Positions 1 through 11,531 of a stretch of DNA of 64,000 bases are shown here, one piece after another. The position numbers and the translations under genes are program-made. The notes under the pieces are model-generated. The model had not been told where the DNA came from and did not search any database. It was given only the letters and a program-made list of their open reading frames with translations. The number at the start of each line of letters is the position of its first letter. The first letter of the stretch is position 1. The stretch spans positions 49,951,531 through 50,015,530 of the forward strand of contig CM060068.1 in NCBI GenBank assembly GCA_030533445.1, in the 5' to 3' direction. This DNA is from Cyprinodon diabolis. Lineage: Eukaryota; Chordata; Actinopteri; Cyprinodontiformes; Cyprinodontidae.

Positions 1-2054
1 TGATTAATAAAGGATACTGGTTTATAAAGGGCTCTGGTTTGTAATGGGCTCTGGTTTATAAAGGGCTTTGGTTTATAACGGGCTCTGGTTTACAATGGGC
101 TCTGTTTTATAACCAGCTTTGGTTTATAAAGGGCTCTGGTTTATAAAGGGCTATGATTCATAACGGGCTCTGATTTATAACCGGCTTTGGTTTATAAAGG
201 GCTCTAGTTTATTACGCGCTCTGGTTTATAAAGGCTTCTGGTTTATAAAGGGCTCTGGTTTATAACAGGCTCTGGTTTATAACCGTCTTTGGTTTATAAT
301 GGGCTCTGGTTTATAAAGGGCTCTGGTTTATAACCAGCTTTGGTTTATAAAGGGCTCTGGTTTATAAAGGGCTATGATTCATAACGGGCTCTGATTTATA
401 ACCGGCTTTAGTTTATAAAGGGCTCTAGTTTATAACGGGCTCTGGTTTATAACCGTCTTTGGTTTATAAAGGGCTCTAGTTTATAAAGGGCTATGATTCA
501 TAACGGGCTCTGATTTATAACCGGCTTTGGTTTATAAAGGGCTATAGTTTATAACGGCTGTGGTTTATAACCGTCTTTGGTTTATACAGGGCTCTGGTTT
601 TTAAAGGGCTCTGGTTTGTAAGGGGGTCTGGTTTATAAAGGGCTTTGGTTTATAAAGAGCTCTGGTTCATAAAGTATTCTGGTTTATAACAGGCTCTGGT
701 TTATAAACGGCTCTGGTTTTTAATGGGCTTAGGTTTGAAAAGGGCCTTGGTTTCTTAAGAGCTTTGGTGTATATAGGTCTCTGTTTTTTAAAGGGCTCTG
801 GTTTATAACAGGCTCTTGTTTAAAAAGGACCTTGGTTTCTAAAGGGCTTTGGTTTCTAAAGGGCTTTGGTTTCTAAAGGGCTCTGGTTGTTAAAGGGCTT
901 TGGTTTATAACAGGCTCTGGTTTATAACACGTGTTGGTTTAACGGGCTCTGGTTTATAACGGGCTCTGGTTTGTAAAGGGGTCTGATTTATAAAGGGCTT
1001 TGGTTTATAAAGAGTTCTGGTTTATAAAGGGTTCTGGTTTATAACGGGCTCTGGTTTATAAAGGGCTCTGTTTTTTAATGGGCTTTGGATTGAAAAGGGC
1101 CTTAGTTTCTAAAGGGCTTTGGTTTTTATAGGGTTCTGGTTTTTAAAGGGCTCTGGTTTATAACGGGCTCTGATTTATAAAGGATTCTGGTTTATAAATG
1201 GCTCTGGTTTGTAATTGGCTCTGGTTTATAACGGGCTTTGGTTTATAACGGGCTCTGGTTTATAAAGGGCTCTGGTTTTTAAAGGGCTATGATTCATAAC
1301 GGGCTCTGATTTATAACCGGCTTTGGTTTATAAAGGGCTATAGTTTATACCGGGCTCTGGTTTATAACAGTCTTTGGTTTATACAGGGCTCTGGTTTTTA
1401 AAGGGCTCTGGTTTACAATGGGCTCTGGTTTATTACAGGCTCTGGTATATAAAGGGCTTTTGTTTCTAAAGAGTTTTGGTTTCTAAAGGGCTTTAGTTTA
1501 TAAAGGGCGCTGGTTTATAACGGGCTCTGGTTTATAACGGGCTCTGGTTTGTAAGGGGGTCTGGTTTATAAAGGGCTTTTGTTTATAAAGAGCTCTGGTT
1601 TATAAAGTGTTCTGGTTTATAACGGGCTCTGGTTTATAAAGGGCGCTGGTTTTTAATGGGCTTTGGTTTTAAAAGGGCCTTGGTTTCTTAAGGGCTTTGG
1701 TATATATAGGGCTCTGGTTTTTAAAGGGCTCTGGTTTATAACAGGGTCTGGTTTAAAAAGGACCTTGGTTTCTAAAGGGCTTTGGTTTCTAAAGGGCTTT
1801 GGTTTATAAAGGGCTCTGGTTTTTAAAGGGCTCTGGTTTATAACGGGCTCTGATTTGTAAGGGGGTCTGATTTATAAAGTGCTTTGGTTTATAAAGAGTT
1901 CTGGTTTATAAAGGGTTCTGGTTTATAATGGGCTCTGGTTTATAAAGGGCTCTGGTTTTTAATGGGCTTTGGATTGAAAAGGGCCTTGGTTTCTAAAGGG
2001 CTATGGTTTATATAAGGCTCTGGTTTTTAAAGGGCTCTGGTTTATAACGGGCTC
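1..2054 (+). repeat. Block 1 subunit A1 (2,054 bp, 121 monomers)
   Basis: First full subunit of the 3,516-bp repeat. It is nearly identical to 3517-5570 in the stretches compared, including TTTACAATGGG near 109, ATTACGCGCTCTGG at 211 and the 14-bp monomer near 931. The left edge is the window edge, so the true start is unknown. Confidence 0.85.
926..935. repeat. 10-bp perfect palindrome AACACGTGTT next to a 14-bp short monomer
   Basis: AACACGTGTT equals its own reverse complement and contains CACGTG. The following monomer has TTTAAC instead of TTTATAAC, a 3-bp loss that makes it 14 bp. Seen only here and at 4442-4451, 3,516 bp apart. Later units carry the related AACAGGTGTTGG, which is not palindromic. 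No function is claimed; it is useful as a copy marker. Confidence 0.75.
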
Positions 2055-3516
2055 TGATTAATAAAGGATACTGGTTTATAAAGGGCTCTGGTTTGTAATG
2101 GGCTCTGGTTTATAAAGGGCTTTGGTTTATAACGGGCTCTGGTTTATAATGGGCTCTGTTTTATAACCAGCTTTGGTTTGTAAAGGGCTCTGGTTTATAA
2201 AGGGCTCTGGTTTTTAAAGGGCTATGATTCATAATGGGCTCTGATTTATAACCGGCTTTGGTTTATAAAGGGCTTTAGTTTATAACGGGCTCTGGTTTAT
2301 AACCGTTTTTGGTTTATAAAGGGCTCTAGTTTATAAAGGGCTATGATTCATAACGGGCTCTGATTTATAACCGGCTTTGGTTTATAAAGGGCTATAGTTT
2401 ATAACGGGCTCCGGTTTATAACCGTCTTTGGTTTATACAGGGCTCTGATTTTTAAAGAGCTCTGGTTTGTAAGGGGGTCTGGTTTATAAAGGGCTTTGGT
2501 TTATAAAGAGCTCTGTTTCATAAAGTATTCTGGTTTATAACAGGCTCTGGTTTATAAAGGGCTCTGGTTTTTAATGGGCTTAGGTTATAAAAGGGCCTTG
2601 GTTTCTTAAGGGATTTGGTGTATATAGGGCTCTGTTTTTTAAAGGGCTCTGGTTTATAACAGGCTCTGGTTTAAAAAGGACCTTGGTTTCTAAAGGGCTT
2701 TGGTTTCTAAAGGGCTTTGGTTTATAAAGGGCTCTGGTTTTTAAAGGGCTCTGGTTTATAACGGGCTCTGATTTATAACCGGCTTTGGTTTATAAAGGGC
2801 TATAGTTTATACCGGGCTCTGGTTTATAACAGTCTTTGGTTTATACAGGGCTCTGGTTTTTAAAGGGCTCTGGTTTACAATGGGCTCTGGTTTATTACAG
2901 GCTCTGGTATATAAAGGGCTTTTGTTTCTAAAGAGTTTTGGTTTCTAAAGGGCTTTAGTTTATAAAGGGCGCTGGTTTATAACGGGCTCTGGTTTATAAC
3001 GGGCTCTGGTTTGTAAGGGGGTCTGGTTTATAAAGGGCTTTGGTTTATAAAGAGCTCTGGTTTATAAAGTGTTCTGGTTTATAACTGGCTCTGGTTTATA
3101 AAGGGCTCTGGTTTTTAATGGGCTTTGGTTTTAAAAGGGCCTTGGTTTCTTAAGGGCTTTGGTATATATAGGGCTCTGGTTTTTAAAGGGCTCTGGTTTA
3201 TAACAGGGTCTGGTTTAAAAAGGACCTTGGTTTCTAAAGGGCTTTGGTTTCTAAAGTTCTTTGGTTTATAAAGGGCTCTGGTTTTTAAAGGGCTCTGGTT
3301 TATAACGGGCTCTGGTTTGTAAGGGGGTCTGATTTATAAAGTGCTTTGGTTTATAAAGAGTTCTGGTTTATAAAGGGTTCTGGTTTATAATGGGCTCTGG
3401 TTTATAAAGGGCTCTGGTTTTTAATGGGCTTTGGATTGAAAAGGGCCTTGGTTTCTAAAGGGCTTTGGTTTATATAAGGCTCTGGTTTTTAAAGGGCTCT
3501 GGTTTATAACGGGCTC
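2055..3516 (+). repeat. Block 1 subunit A2 (1,462 bp, 86 monomers)
   Basis: Starts with the same marker as A1 and follows it at offset 2054 for about 700 bp. Near 2720-2780 it changes to offset 1462 (the TAGTTTATACCGGGCTCTGG marker is at 1341 and 2803). It therefore lacks 592 bp present in A1, equal to 35 monomers including the 14-bp one. It carries private variants: TTTATAATGGG near 2145, TTTGTAAAGGG after CCAGCTTTGG, and an extra monomer before the GGGCTATGATTCATAA block. Confidence 0.85.
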
Positions 3517-5570
3517 TGATTAATAAAGGATACTGGTTTATAAAGGGCTCTGGTTTGTAATGGGCTCTGGTTTATAAAGGGCTTTGGTTTATAACGGGCT
3601 CTGGTTTACAATGGGCTCTGTTTTATAACCAGCTTTGGTTTATAAAGGGCTCTGGTTTATAAAGGGCTATGATTCATAACGGGCTCTGATTTATAACCGG
3701 CTTTGGTTTATAAAGGGCTCTAGTTTATTACGCGCTCTGGTTTATAAAGGCTTCTGGTTTATAAAGGGCTCTGGTTTATAACAGGCTCTGGTTTATAACC
3801 GTCTTTGGTTTATAATGGGCTCTGGTTTATAAAGGGCTCTGGTTTATAACCAGCTTTGGTTTATAAAGGGCTCTGGTTTATAAAGGGCTATGATTCATAA
3901 CGGGCTCTGATTTATAACCGGCTTTAGTTTATAAAGGGCTCTAGTTTATAACGGGCTCTGGTTTATAACCGTCTTTGGTTTATAAAGGGCTCTAGTTTAT
4001 AAAGGGCTATGATTCATAACGGGCTCTGATTTATAACCGGCTTTGGTTTATAAAGGGCTATAGTTTATAACGGCTGTGGTTTATAACCGTCTTTGGTTTA
4101 TACAGGGCTCTGGTTTTTAAAGGGCTCTGGTTTGTAAGGGGGTCTGGTTTATAAAGGGCTTTGGTTTATAAAGAGCTCTGGTTCATAAAGTATTCTGGTT
4201 TATAACAGGCTCTGGTTTATAAACGGCTCTGGTTTTTAATGGGCTTAGGTTTGAAAAGGGCCTTGGTTTCTTAAGAGCTTTGGTGTATATAGGTCTCTGT
4301 TTTTTAAAGGGCTCTGGTTTATAACAGGCTCTTGTTTAAAAAGGACCTTGGTTTCTAAAGGGCTTTGGTTTCTAAAGGGCTTTGGTTTCTAAAGGGCTCT
4401 GGTTGTTAAAGGGCTTTGGTTTATAACAGGCTCTGGTTTATAACACGTGTTGGTTTAACGGGCTCTGGTTTATAACGGGCTCTGGTTTGTAAAGGGGTCT
4501 GATTTATAAAGGGCTTTGGTTTATAAAGAGTTCTGGTTTATAAAGGGTTCTGGTTTATAACGGGCTCTGGTTTATAAAGGGCTCTGTTTTTTAATGGGCT
4601 TTGGATTGAAAAGGGCCTTAGTTTCTAAAGGGCTTTGGTTTTTATAGGGCTCTGGTTTTTAAAGGGCTCTGGTTTATAACGGGCTCTGATTTATAAAGGA
4701 TTCTGGTTTATAAATGGCTCTGGTTTGTAATTGGCTCTGGTTTATAACGGGCTTTGGTTTATAACGGGCTCTGGTTTATAAAGGGCTCTGGTTTTTAAAG
4801 GGCTATGATTCATAACGGGCTCTGATTTATAACCGGCTTTGGTTTATAAAGGGCTTTAGTTTATACCGGGCTCTGGTTTATAACAGTCTTTGGTTTATAC
4901 AGGGCTCTGGTTTTTAAAGGGCTCTGGTTTACAATGGGCTCTGGTTTATTACAGGCTCTGGTATATAAAGGGCTTTTGTTTCTAAAGAGTTTTGGTTTCT
5001 AAAGGGCTTTAGTTTATAAAGGGCGCTGGTTTATAACGGGCTCTGGTTTATAACGGGCTCTGGTTTGTAAGGGGGTCTGGTTTATAAAGGGCTTTTGTTT
5101 ATAAAGAGCTCTGGTTTATAAAGTGTTCTGGTTTATAACGGGCTCTGGTTTATAAAGGGCGCTGGTTTTTAATGGGCTTTGGTTTTAAAAGGGCCTTGGT
5201 TTCTTAAGGGCTTTGGTATATATAGGGCTCTGGTTTTTAAAGGGCTCTGGTTTATAACAGGGTCTGGTTTAAAAAGGACCTTGGTTTCTAAAGGGCTTTG
5301 GTTTCTAAAGGGCTTTGGTTTATAAAGGGCTCTGGTTTTTAAAGGGCTCTGGTTTATAACGGGCTCTGATTTGTAAGGGGGTCTGATTTATAAAGTGCTT
5401 TGGTTTATAAAGAGTTCTGGTTTATAAAGGGTTCTGGTTTATAATGGGCTCTGGTTTATAAAGGGCTCTGGTTTTTAATGGGCTTTGGATTGAAAAGGGC
5501 CTTGGTTTCTAAAGGGCTATGGTTTATATAAGGCTCTGGTTTTTAAAGGGCTCTGGTTTATAACGGGCTC
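3517..5570 (+). repeat. Block 1 subunit A3 (2,054 bp), copy of A1
   Basis: Same length and the same rare variants as A1 at a constant offset of 3516. Shared rare features include AACACGTGTT (926 and 4442) and ATTACGCGCTCTGG (211 and 3727). Only scattered single-base differences were seen, for example TATAGGGTTCTGG in A1 versus TATAGGGCTCTGG here near 4645, and TATAG versus TTTAG near 4857. Confidence 0.88.
4442..4451. repeat. Second copy of palindrome AACACGTGTT
   Basis: Identical to 926-935 and exactly 3,516 bp downstream, so it confirms the unit length of block 1. Followed by the same 14-bp monomer. Confidence 0.75.
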
Positions 5571-6035
5571 TGATTAATAAAGGATACTGGTTTATAAAGG
5601 GCTCTGGTTTGTAATGGGCTCTGGTTTATAAAGGGCTTTGGTTTATAACGGGCTCTGGTTTATAATGGGCTCTGTTTTATAACCAGCTTTGGTTTGTAAA
5701 GGGCTCTGGTTTATAAAGGGCTATGATTCATAACGGGCTCTGATTTATAACCGGCTTTGGTTTATAAAGGGCTCTAGTTTATTACGCGCTCTGGTTTATA
5801 AAGGCTTCTGGTTTATAAAGGGCTCTGGTTTATAACAGGCTCTGGTTTATAACCGTCTTTGGTTTATAATGGGCTCCGGTTTATAAAGGGCTCTGGTTTA
5901 TAACCAGCTTTGGTTTATAAAGGGCTCTGGTTTATAAAGGGCTATGATTCATAACGGGCTCTGATTTATAACCGGCTTTGGTTTATAAAGGGCTCTAGTT
6001 TATAACGGGCTCTGGTTTATAACCGTCTTTGGTTT
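5571..6035 (+). repeat. Block 1 subunit A4, partial and mosaic
   Basis: Begins with the A2 haplotype (TTTATAATGGG near 5660, TTTGTAAAGGG at 5693). From about 5723 it follows the A1/A3 haplotype (GGGCTATGATTCATAACGGG, then ATTACGCGCTCTGG at 5781, exactly 2054 after its A3 counterpart at 3727). Collinearity ends near 6035. This is the footprint of an exchange between different subunits. Confidence 0.8.
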
Positions 6036-8260
6036 ACACAGGGCTCTGGTTTATAAAGGGCTATGATTCATAACGGGCTCTGGTTTATTACAGGCTCTGG
6101 TATATAAAGTGCTTTGGTTTCTAAAGAGCTTTGGTTTCTAAATGGCTTTAGTTTATAACGGGATCTGGTTTATAACCGGCTTTGGTTTATAAAGAGCTCT
6201 GGTTGATAAAGGGCTCTGGTTTTTAGAGGGCTCTGGTTTATTACAGGCTCTGGTAAAGGGCTTTGGTTTATAAAGGTCTTTGGTTTCTAAAGAGCTTGGT
6301 TTATAACCGGCTTTGGTTTATAAAGGGCTCTAGTTTATAAAGGGCTCTGGTTTATAATGGGCTCTGGTTTATAACAGGCTCGGGTTGATAAAGGGCTCTG
6401 GTTTTTAATGGGCTCTGGTTCATAAAGGGCTCTGGCTTATAAGCGGCTTTGGTTTAGAAAGGCGTCTGGTTCATAAAAGGCTCTGGTTTATAACAGTTGT
6501 TGCTTTATAACGGGCTCTGGTTTATAACAGGCTCTGGTTTGTAAGGGGATCTGGTTTATAAAGGGCTTTGGTTTATAAAGAGCTCTGGTTCATAAAGTGT
6601 TCTGGTTTATAACAGGCTTTGGTTTATAAAGGGCTCTGGTTTTTAATGGGCTTAGGTTTGAAAAGGGCCTTGGTTTCTTAAGGGCTTTGGTGTATATAGG
6701 GCTCTGTTTTTTAAAGGGCTCTGATTTATAACCGGCTTTGGTTTATAAAGGGCTCTAGTTTATAACGGGCTCTGGTTTATAACCGTCTTTGGTTTATAAA
6801 GGGCTCTAGTTTATAAAGGGCTATGATTCATAACGGGCTCTGATTTATAACCGGCTTTGGTTTATAAAGGCTCTGGTTTATAACCGTCTTTGGTTTATAC
6901 AGGGCTCTGGTTTTTAAAAGGCTCTGGTTTGTAAGGGGGTCTGGTTTATAAAGGGCTTTGGTTTATAAAGAGCTCTGGTTTATAATTGGCTCTGGTTTAT
7001 AACGGGGTCTGGTTTAAAAGGGGCTTTTGTTTCTAAAGGGCTTTGGTTTATAAAGGGCTCTGGATTATAAAGGGCTTTGGTTTATAAAGGCTTTTGGTTT
7101 ATCAAGGGTTCTGGTTTATAACAGGCTCTGGTTTATAACCGTCTTTGGTTTATAACAGGCTCTGGTTTATAACCAGCTTTGGTTTATAAAGGGCTCTGGT
7201 TTATAAACGCCTATGATTCATAACAGGCTCTGATTTATAACCGGCTTTGGTTTATAAAGGGCTCTAGTTTATAACGGGCTCTGGTTTATAACGGGCTCTG
7301 GTTTGTAAGGGGGTCTGGTTTATAAAGGGCTTTGGTTTATAAAGAGTTCTGGTTTATAAAGGGTTCTGGTTTATAACGGGCTCTGGCTTATAAAGGGCTC
7401 TGGTTTTTAATGGGCTTTGGAATGAAAAGGGCCTTGGTTTCTAGAGGGCTTTGGTTTATATAGGGCTCTGGTTTTTAAAGGGCTCTGGTTTATAACAGGC
7501 TCTGGTTTATAAAGGACTCTGGTTTATAAATGGCTCTGGTTGTTAATGGGCTCTGGTTTATAACGGGCTTTGGTTTATAAACGGCTATGATTCATAACAG
7601 GCTCTGATTTATAACCGGCTTTGGTTTACAAAGGGCTCTAGTTTATAACGGGCTCTGGTTTATAACGGGCTCTGGTTTGTAAGGGGGTCTGGTTTATAAA
7701 GGGCTTTGGTTTCTAAAGGGCTTTGGTTTATAAAAGGCTCTGGTTTATAAAGGGCTCTGGTTTTTCAAGGGCATTGGTTTATAACAGGCTCTGGTTTACA
7801 ACCGTCTTTGGTTTATAACAGGCTCTGGTTTATAACAGGCTCTGGTTTATAACGGGCTCTGGTTTATAAAGGGCTCTAGTTTATAAAGGGCTATGATTCA
7901 TAACGGGCTCTGATTTATAACCGGCTTTGGTTTATAAAGCGCTCTAGTTTATAACGGGCTCTGGTTTATAACCGTCTTTGGTTTACACAGGGCTCTGGTT
8001 TATAAAGGGCTCTAGTTTATAACGGGCTCTGATTTATAACCGTCTTTGGTTTATAAAGGGCTCTAGTTTATAAAGGGCTATGATTCATAACGGCCTCTTA
8101 TTTATAACCGTCTTTGGTTTACACAGGGCTCTGGTTTATAAAGGGCTCTGGTTTATAACGGGCTCTGGTTTATTAGAGGCTCTGGTATATAAAGTGCTTT
8201 GGTTTCTTAAGAGCTTTGGTTTCTAAATGGCTTTAGTTTATAACGGGCTCTGGTTAATAA
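6036..8260 (+). repeat. Divergent border zone between two higher-order families
   Basis: Still the 17-bp monomer, but I find no clean long period here. About 6540-6720 echoes block 1 (monomers with TTTGAAAAGGGCCTTGG and TGTATATAGGG), as in 612-800. Other parts echo the family to the right: TTATAAGCGGCTTTGG followed by a GCGTCTGG monomer near 6430-6480, and the 13-bp monomer GGCTCTGGTAAAG at 6246. A stretch at about 6080-6340 resembles about 8170-8560 with many differences. Greater divergence at the edge of homogenised blocks is expected for old monomers out of reach of unequal exchange; that reading is inference. Confidence 0.7.
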
Positions 8261-11200
8261 ATTGATCTGGTTTTTAATGGGCTCTGGTTCATAAAGGGCT
8301 CTGGCTTATAAGCGGCTTTGGTTTAAAAAGGCGTCCAATTTATAAAAGGCTCTGGTTTATAACCGGCTTTTGTTTATAAAGGGCTCTGGTTTATAACGGG
8401 CTCTGGTTTATAACCGGCATTGGTTTATAAAGAGCTCTGGTTGATAAAGGGCTCGGGTTTTTAAAGGGCTCTGGTTTATTACAGGCTCTGGTAAAGGGCT
8501 TTGGTTTCTATAGGGCTTTGGTTTCTAAAGAGCTTGGTTTATAACCGGCTTTGGTTTATAAAGGGCTCTGGTTTATAAAGGGCTCTGGTTTGTAAAGGGC
8601 GCTGGTTTATAACGGGCTCTGGTTTATGAAGGGCTCTGGTTTATAAAGGGCTCTGGTTTTTCAAGGGCTCTGGTTTTTAACATCCTATGGCTTATAACGG
8701 GCTTTGGTTTAAAAAGGCCTCTGGTTTATAAAAGGCTCTGGTTTATAATGGGCTCTGGTTTATAACGGGCTCTGGTTTAAAAAGGGCTTTTGTTTCTAAA
8801 GGGCTTTGGTTTCTAAAGGGCTTTGGTTTATAAAGGGCTCTGGATTATAAAGGGCTTTGGTTTATAAAGGCTTCTGGTTTATAAAGGGCTCTGGTTTATA
8901 ACCGTCTTTGGTTTATAACGGGCTCTTGTTTATAAAGGGTTATGATTCATAACGGGCTCTGATTTATAACCGGCTATGGTTAATAAAGGGCTCTGGTTTT
9001 TAATGGGCTCTGGTTCATAAAGGGCTCTGGCTTATAAGCGGCTTTGGTTTAAAAAGGCGTCTGGTTTATAAAAGGATCTGGTTTATAACCGGCTTTGGTT
9101 TATAAAGGGCTCTGGTTTATAACGGGCTCTGATTTATAACCGGCTTTGGTTTATAAAGAGCTCTGGTTGATAAAGGGCTCTGGTTTTTAAAGGGCTCTGA
9201 TTTATTACAGGCTCTGGTAAAGGGCTTTGGTTTCTAAAGGGCTTTGGTTTCTAAAGAGCTTGGTGTATAACCGGCTTTGGTTTATAAAGGGCTCTGGTTT
9301 ATAACGGGCTGTGGTTTATACAGGGCTCTGGTTTATAACGGGCTCTGGTTTATAAAGGGCTGTGGTTTATAAAGGGCTCTGGTTTTTCAAGGGCTCTGGT
9401 TTATAACAAGTTCTGGTTTACAACCGTCTTTGGTTTATAATGGGCTCTGGTTTATAACCGTCTTTGGTTTATACAGGGCTCTGGTTTATAAAGGTCTCTG
9501 GTTTATAACGGGCTCTGGTTTATTACATGATCTGGTATATAAAGTGCTTTTGTTTCTAAAGAGCTTTGGTGTCTAAAGGGCTTAAGTTTATAAAGGGCTC
9601 TGGTTTTTAATTGGCTCTGATTTATAACCGTCTTTGGTTTACAAAGCGTTCTAGTTTATAAAGGGCTATGATTCATAATGGGCTCTGATTTATAACCGGC
9701 TTTGGTTTATAAAGCGCTCTAGTTTATAACGGGCTCTGGTTTATAACCGTCTTTGCTTTACACAGGGCTCTGGTTTATAAGGGGCTCTGGTTTATAAAGG
9801 GCTCTGGTTTATTACAGGCTCTGGTATATAAAGGGCTTTGGTTTATACAGTGCGCTGGTTTATAAAGGGCTCTGGTTTATAAAGGGCTCTGGTTTATAAT
9901 GGGCTCTGGTTTATAAAGGGCTCTGGTTTTTAATGGGCTGTTGTTCATACAGGGCTCTGGTTTATAACCGTCTTTGGTTTATAACGGGCTCTGGTTTATA
10001 ACCGTCTTTGGTTTATAACGGGCTCTGGTTTATAAAGGCTTCTGGTTTATAAAGGGCTCTGTTTTATAACAGGCTCTGGTTTGCAACCGTCTTTGGTTTA
10101 TAACGGGCTCTGGTTTATAACCAGCTTTGGTTTATAAAGGGCTCTGGTTTATAACCAGCTTTGGTTTATAAAGGGCTCTGGTTTATAAAGGGCTATGATT
10201 CATAACGGGCTCTGATTTATAACCGGCTTTGGTTTATAAAGGGCTCTAGTTTATAAAGGGCTATGATTCATAATGGGCTCTGATTTATAACCGGCTTTGG
10301 TTTATGAAGCGCTCTAGTTTATAACGGGCTCTGGTTTATAACCGTCTTTGGTTTACACAGGGCTCTGGTTTATAAGGGGCTCTGGTTTATAAAGGGCTCT
10401 GGTTTATTACAGGCTCTGGTATATGAAGGGCTTTGGTTTATACAGTGCGCTGGTTTATAAAGGGCTCTGGTTTTTAATGGGCTCTGGTTCATACAGGGCT
10501 CTGGTTTATAACCGTCTTTGGTTTATAACGGGCTCTGGTATATAACCGTCTTAGGTTTATAACGGGCTCTGGTTTATAAAGGCTTCTGGTTTATAAAGGG
10601 CTCTGGTTTATAACAGGCTCTGGTTTATAACCGTCTTTGGTTTATAACGGGCTCTGGTTTATAACCGTCTTAGGTTTATAACGGGCTCTGGTTTATAAAG
10701 GCTTCTGGTTTATAAAGGGCTCTGGTTTATAACAGGCTCTGGTTTGCAACCGTCTTTGGTTTATAACGGGCTCTTGTTTATAACCAGCTTTGGCATATAA
10801 AGGGCTCTGGTTTATAAAGGGTTATGATTCATAACGGGCTCTGATTTATAACCGGCTATGGTTAATAAAGGGCTCTGGTTTTTAATGGGCTCTGGTTCAT
10901 AAAGGGCTCTGGCTTATAAGCGGCTTTGGTTTAAAAAGGCGTCTGGTTTATAAAAGGCTCTGGCTTATAACCGGCTTTGGTTTATAAAGGGCTCTGGTTT
11001 ATAACGGGCTCTGATTTATAACCGGCTTTGGTTTATACAGGGCGCTGGTTTATAAAGGGCTCTGGTTCATAAAGGGCTCTGGTTTATAACGGGCTCTGGT
11101 ATATAAAGGGCTCCGGTTTTAAATGTCCTCTGCTTCATACAGGGCTCTGGTTTATAACTGTCTTTGGTTTATAACGGGCTCTGGTTTATAACCGTCTTTG

Positions 11201-11531
11201 GTTTATAACGGGCTCTGGTTTATAAAGGCTTCTGGTTTATAAAGGGCTCTGGTTTATAACAGGCTCTGGTTTAAAACTGTCTTTGGTTTATAACGGGCTC
11301 TGATTTATAACCGACTATGGTTTATAAAGGGCTCTAGTTTATAACGGGCTCCTGTTTATAACTGTCTTTGGTTTATAAAGGGCTCTAGTTTATAAAGGGC
11401 TATGATTCATAACGGGCTCTTATTTATAACCGGCTCTGGTATAACAGGCTCTGGTATATATACAGTGCTTTGGTTTCTAAAGAGCTTTGGTTTCTAAATG
11501 GCTTTAGTTTATAACGGGCTCTGGTTAATAA
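8261..11531 (+). repeat. Higher-order family 2, unit 1 (3,271 bp)
   Basis: Units of this family are delimited here by the rare variant ATTGATCTGG, at 8261 and next at 11532. Compared with unit 2 it carries about 119 bp (7 monomers) of extra tandem duplication near 10530-10700 around CCGTCTTAGG. It also has a 102-bp segment near 10990-11090 that unit 2 lacks, and it lacks a 50-bp stretch (three monomers, one of 16 bp with GGGACTGG). 119 + 102 - 50 = 171, exactly the length difference. Confidence 0.8.

Larger units (their letters stand above)
1..6035 (+). repeat. Higher-order block 1: 3,516-bp (207-mer) repeat
   Basis: The rare marker TGATTAATAAAGGATACTGG occurs at 1, 2055, 3517 and 5571, spacings 2054, 1462 and 2054. 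Positions 1-3516 and 3517-onward are therefore tandem copies of a 3,516-bp unit. 2054 is 120 x 17 + 14 and 1462 is 86 x 17; the 14 is explained by one 14-bp monomer. Monomer types typical of this block, such as the one with GAAAAGGGCCTTGG and the one with TTTGTAAGGGGGTCTG, are rare or absent further right. Collinearity with copy 1 is lost near 6036, where the sequence reads TTTACACAGGG instead of TTTATAAAGGG. Confidence 0.9.

Noticed and set aside
926..935. E-box regulatory element at CACGTG
   Set aside because: One variant monomer in a satellite, copied once with its unit. No gene is nearby.
8251..8270. Polyadenylation signal AATAAA in the GGTTAATAAATTG variant and its copies
   Set aside because: It is a point variant of the monomer (TTTATAAA to TTAATAAA), repeated with its unit. 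No transcript or downstream element is seen.
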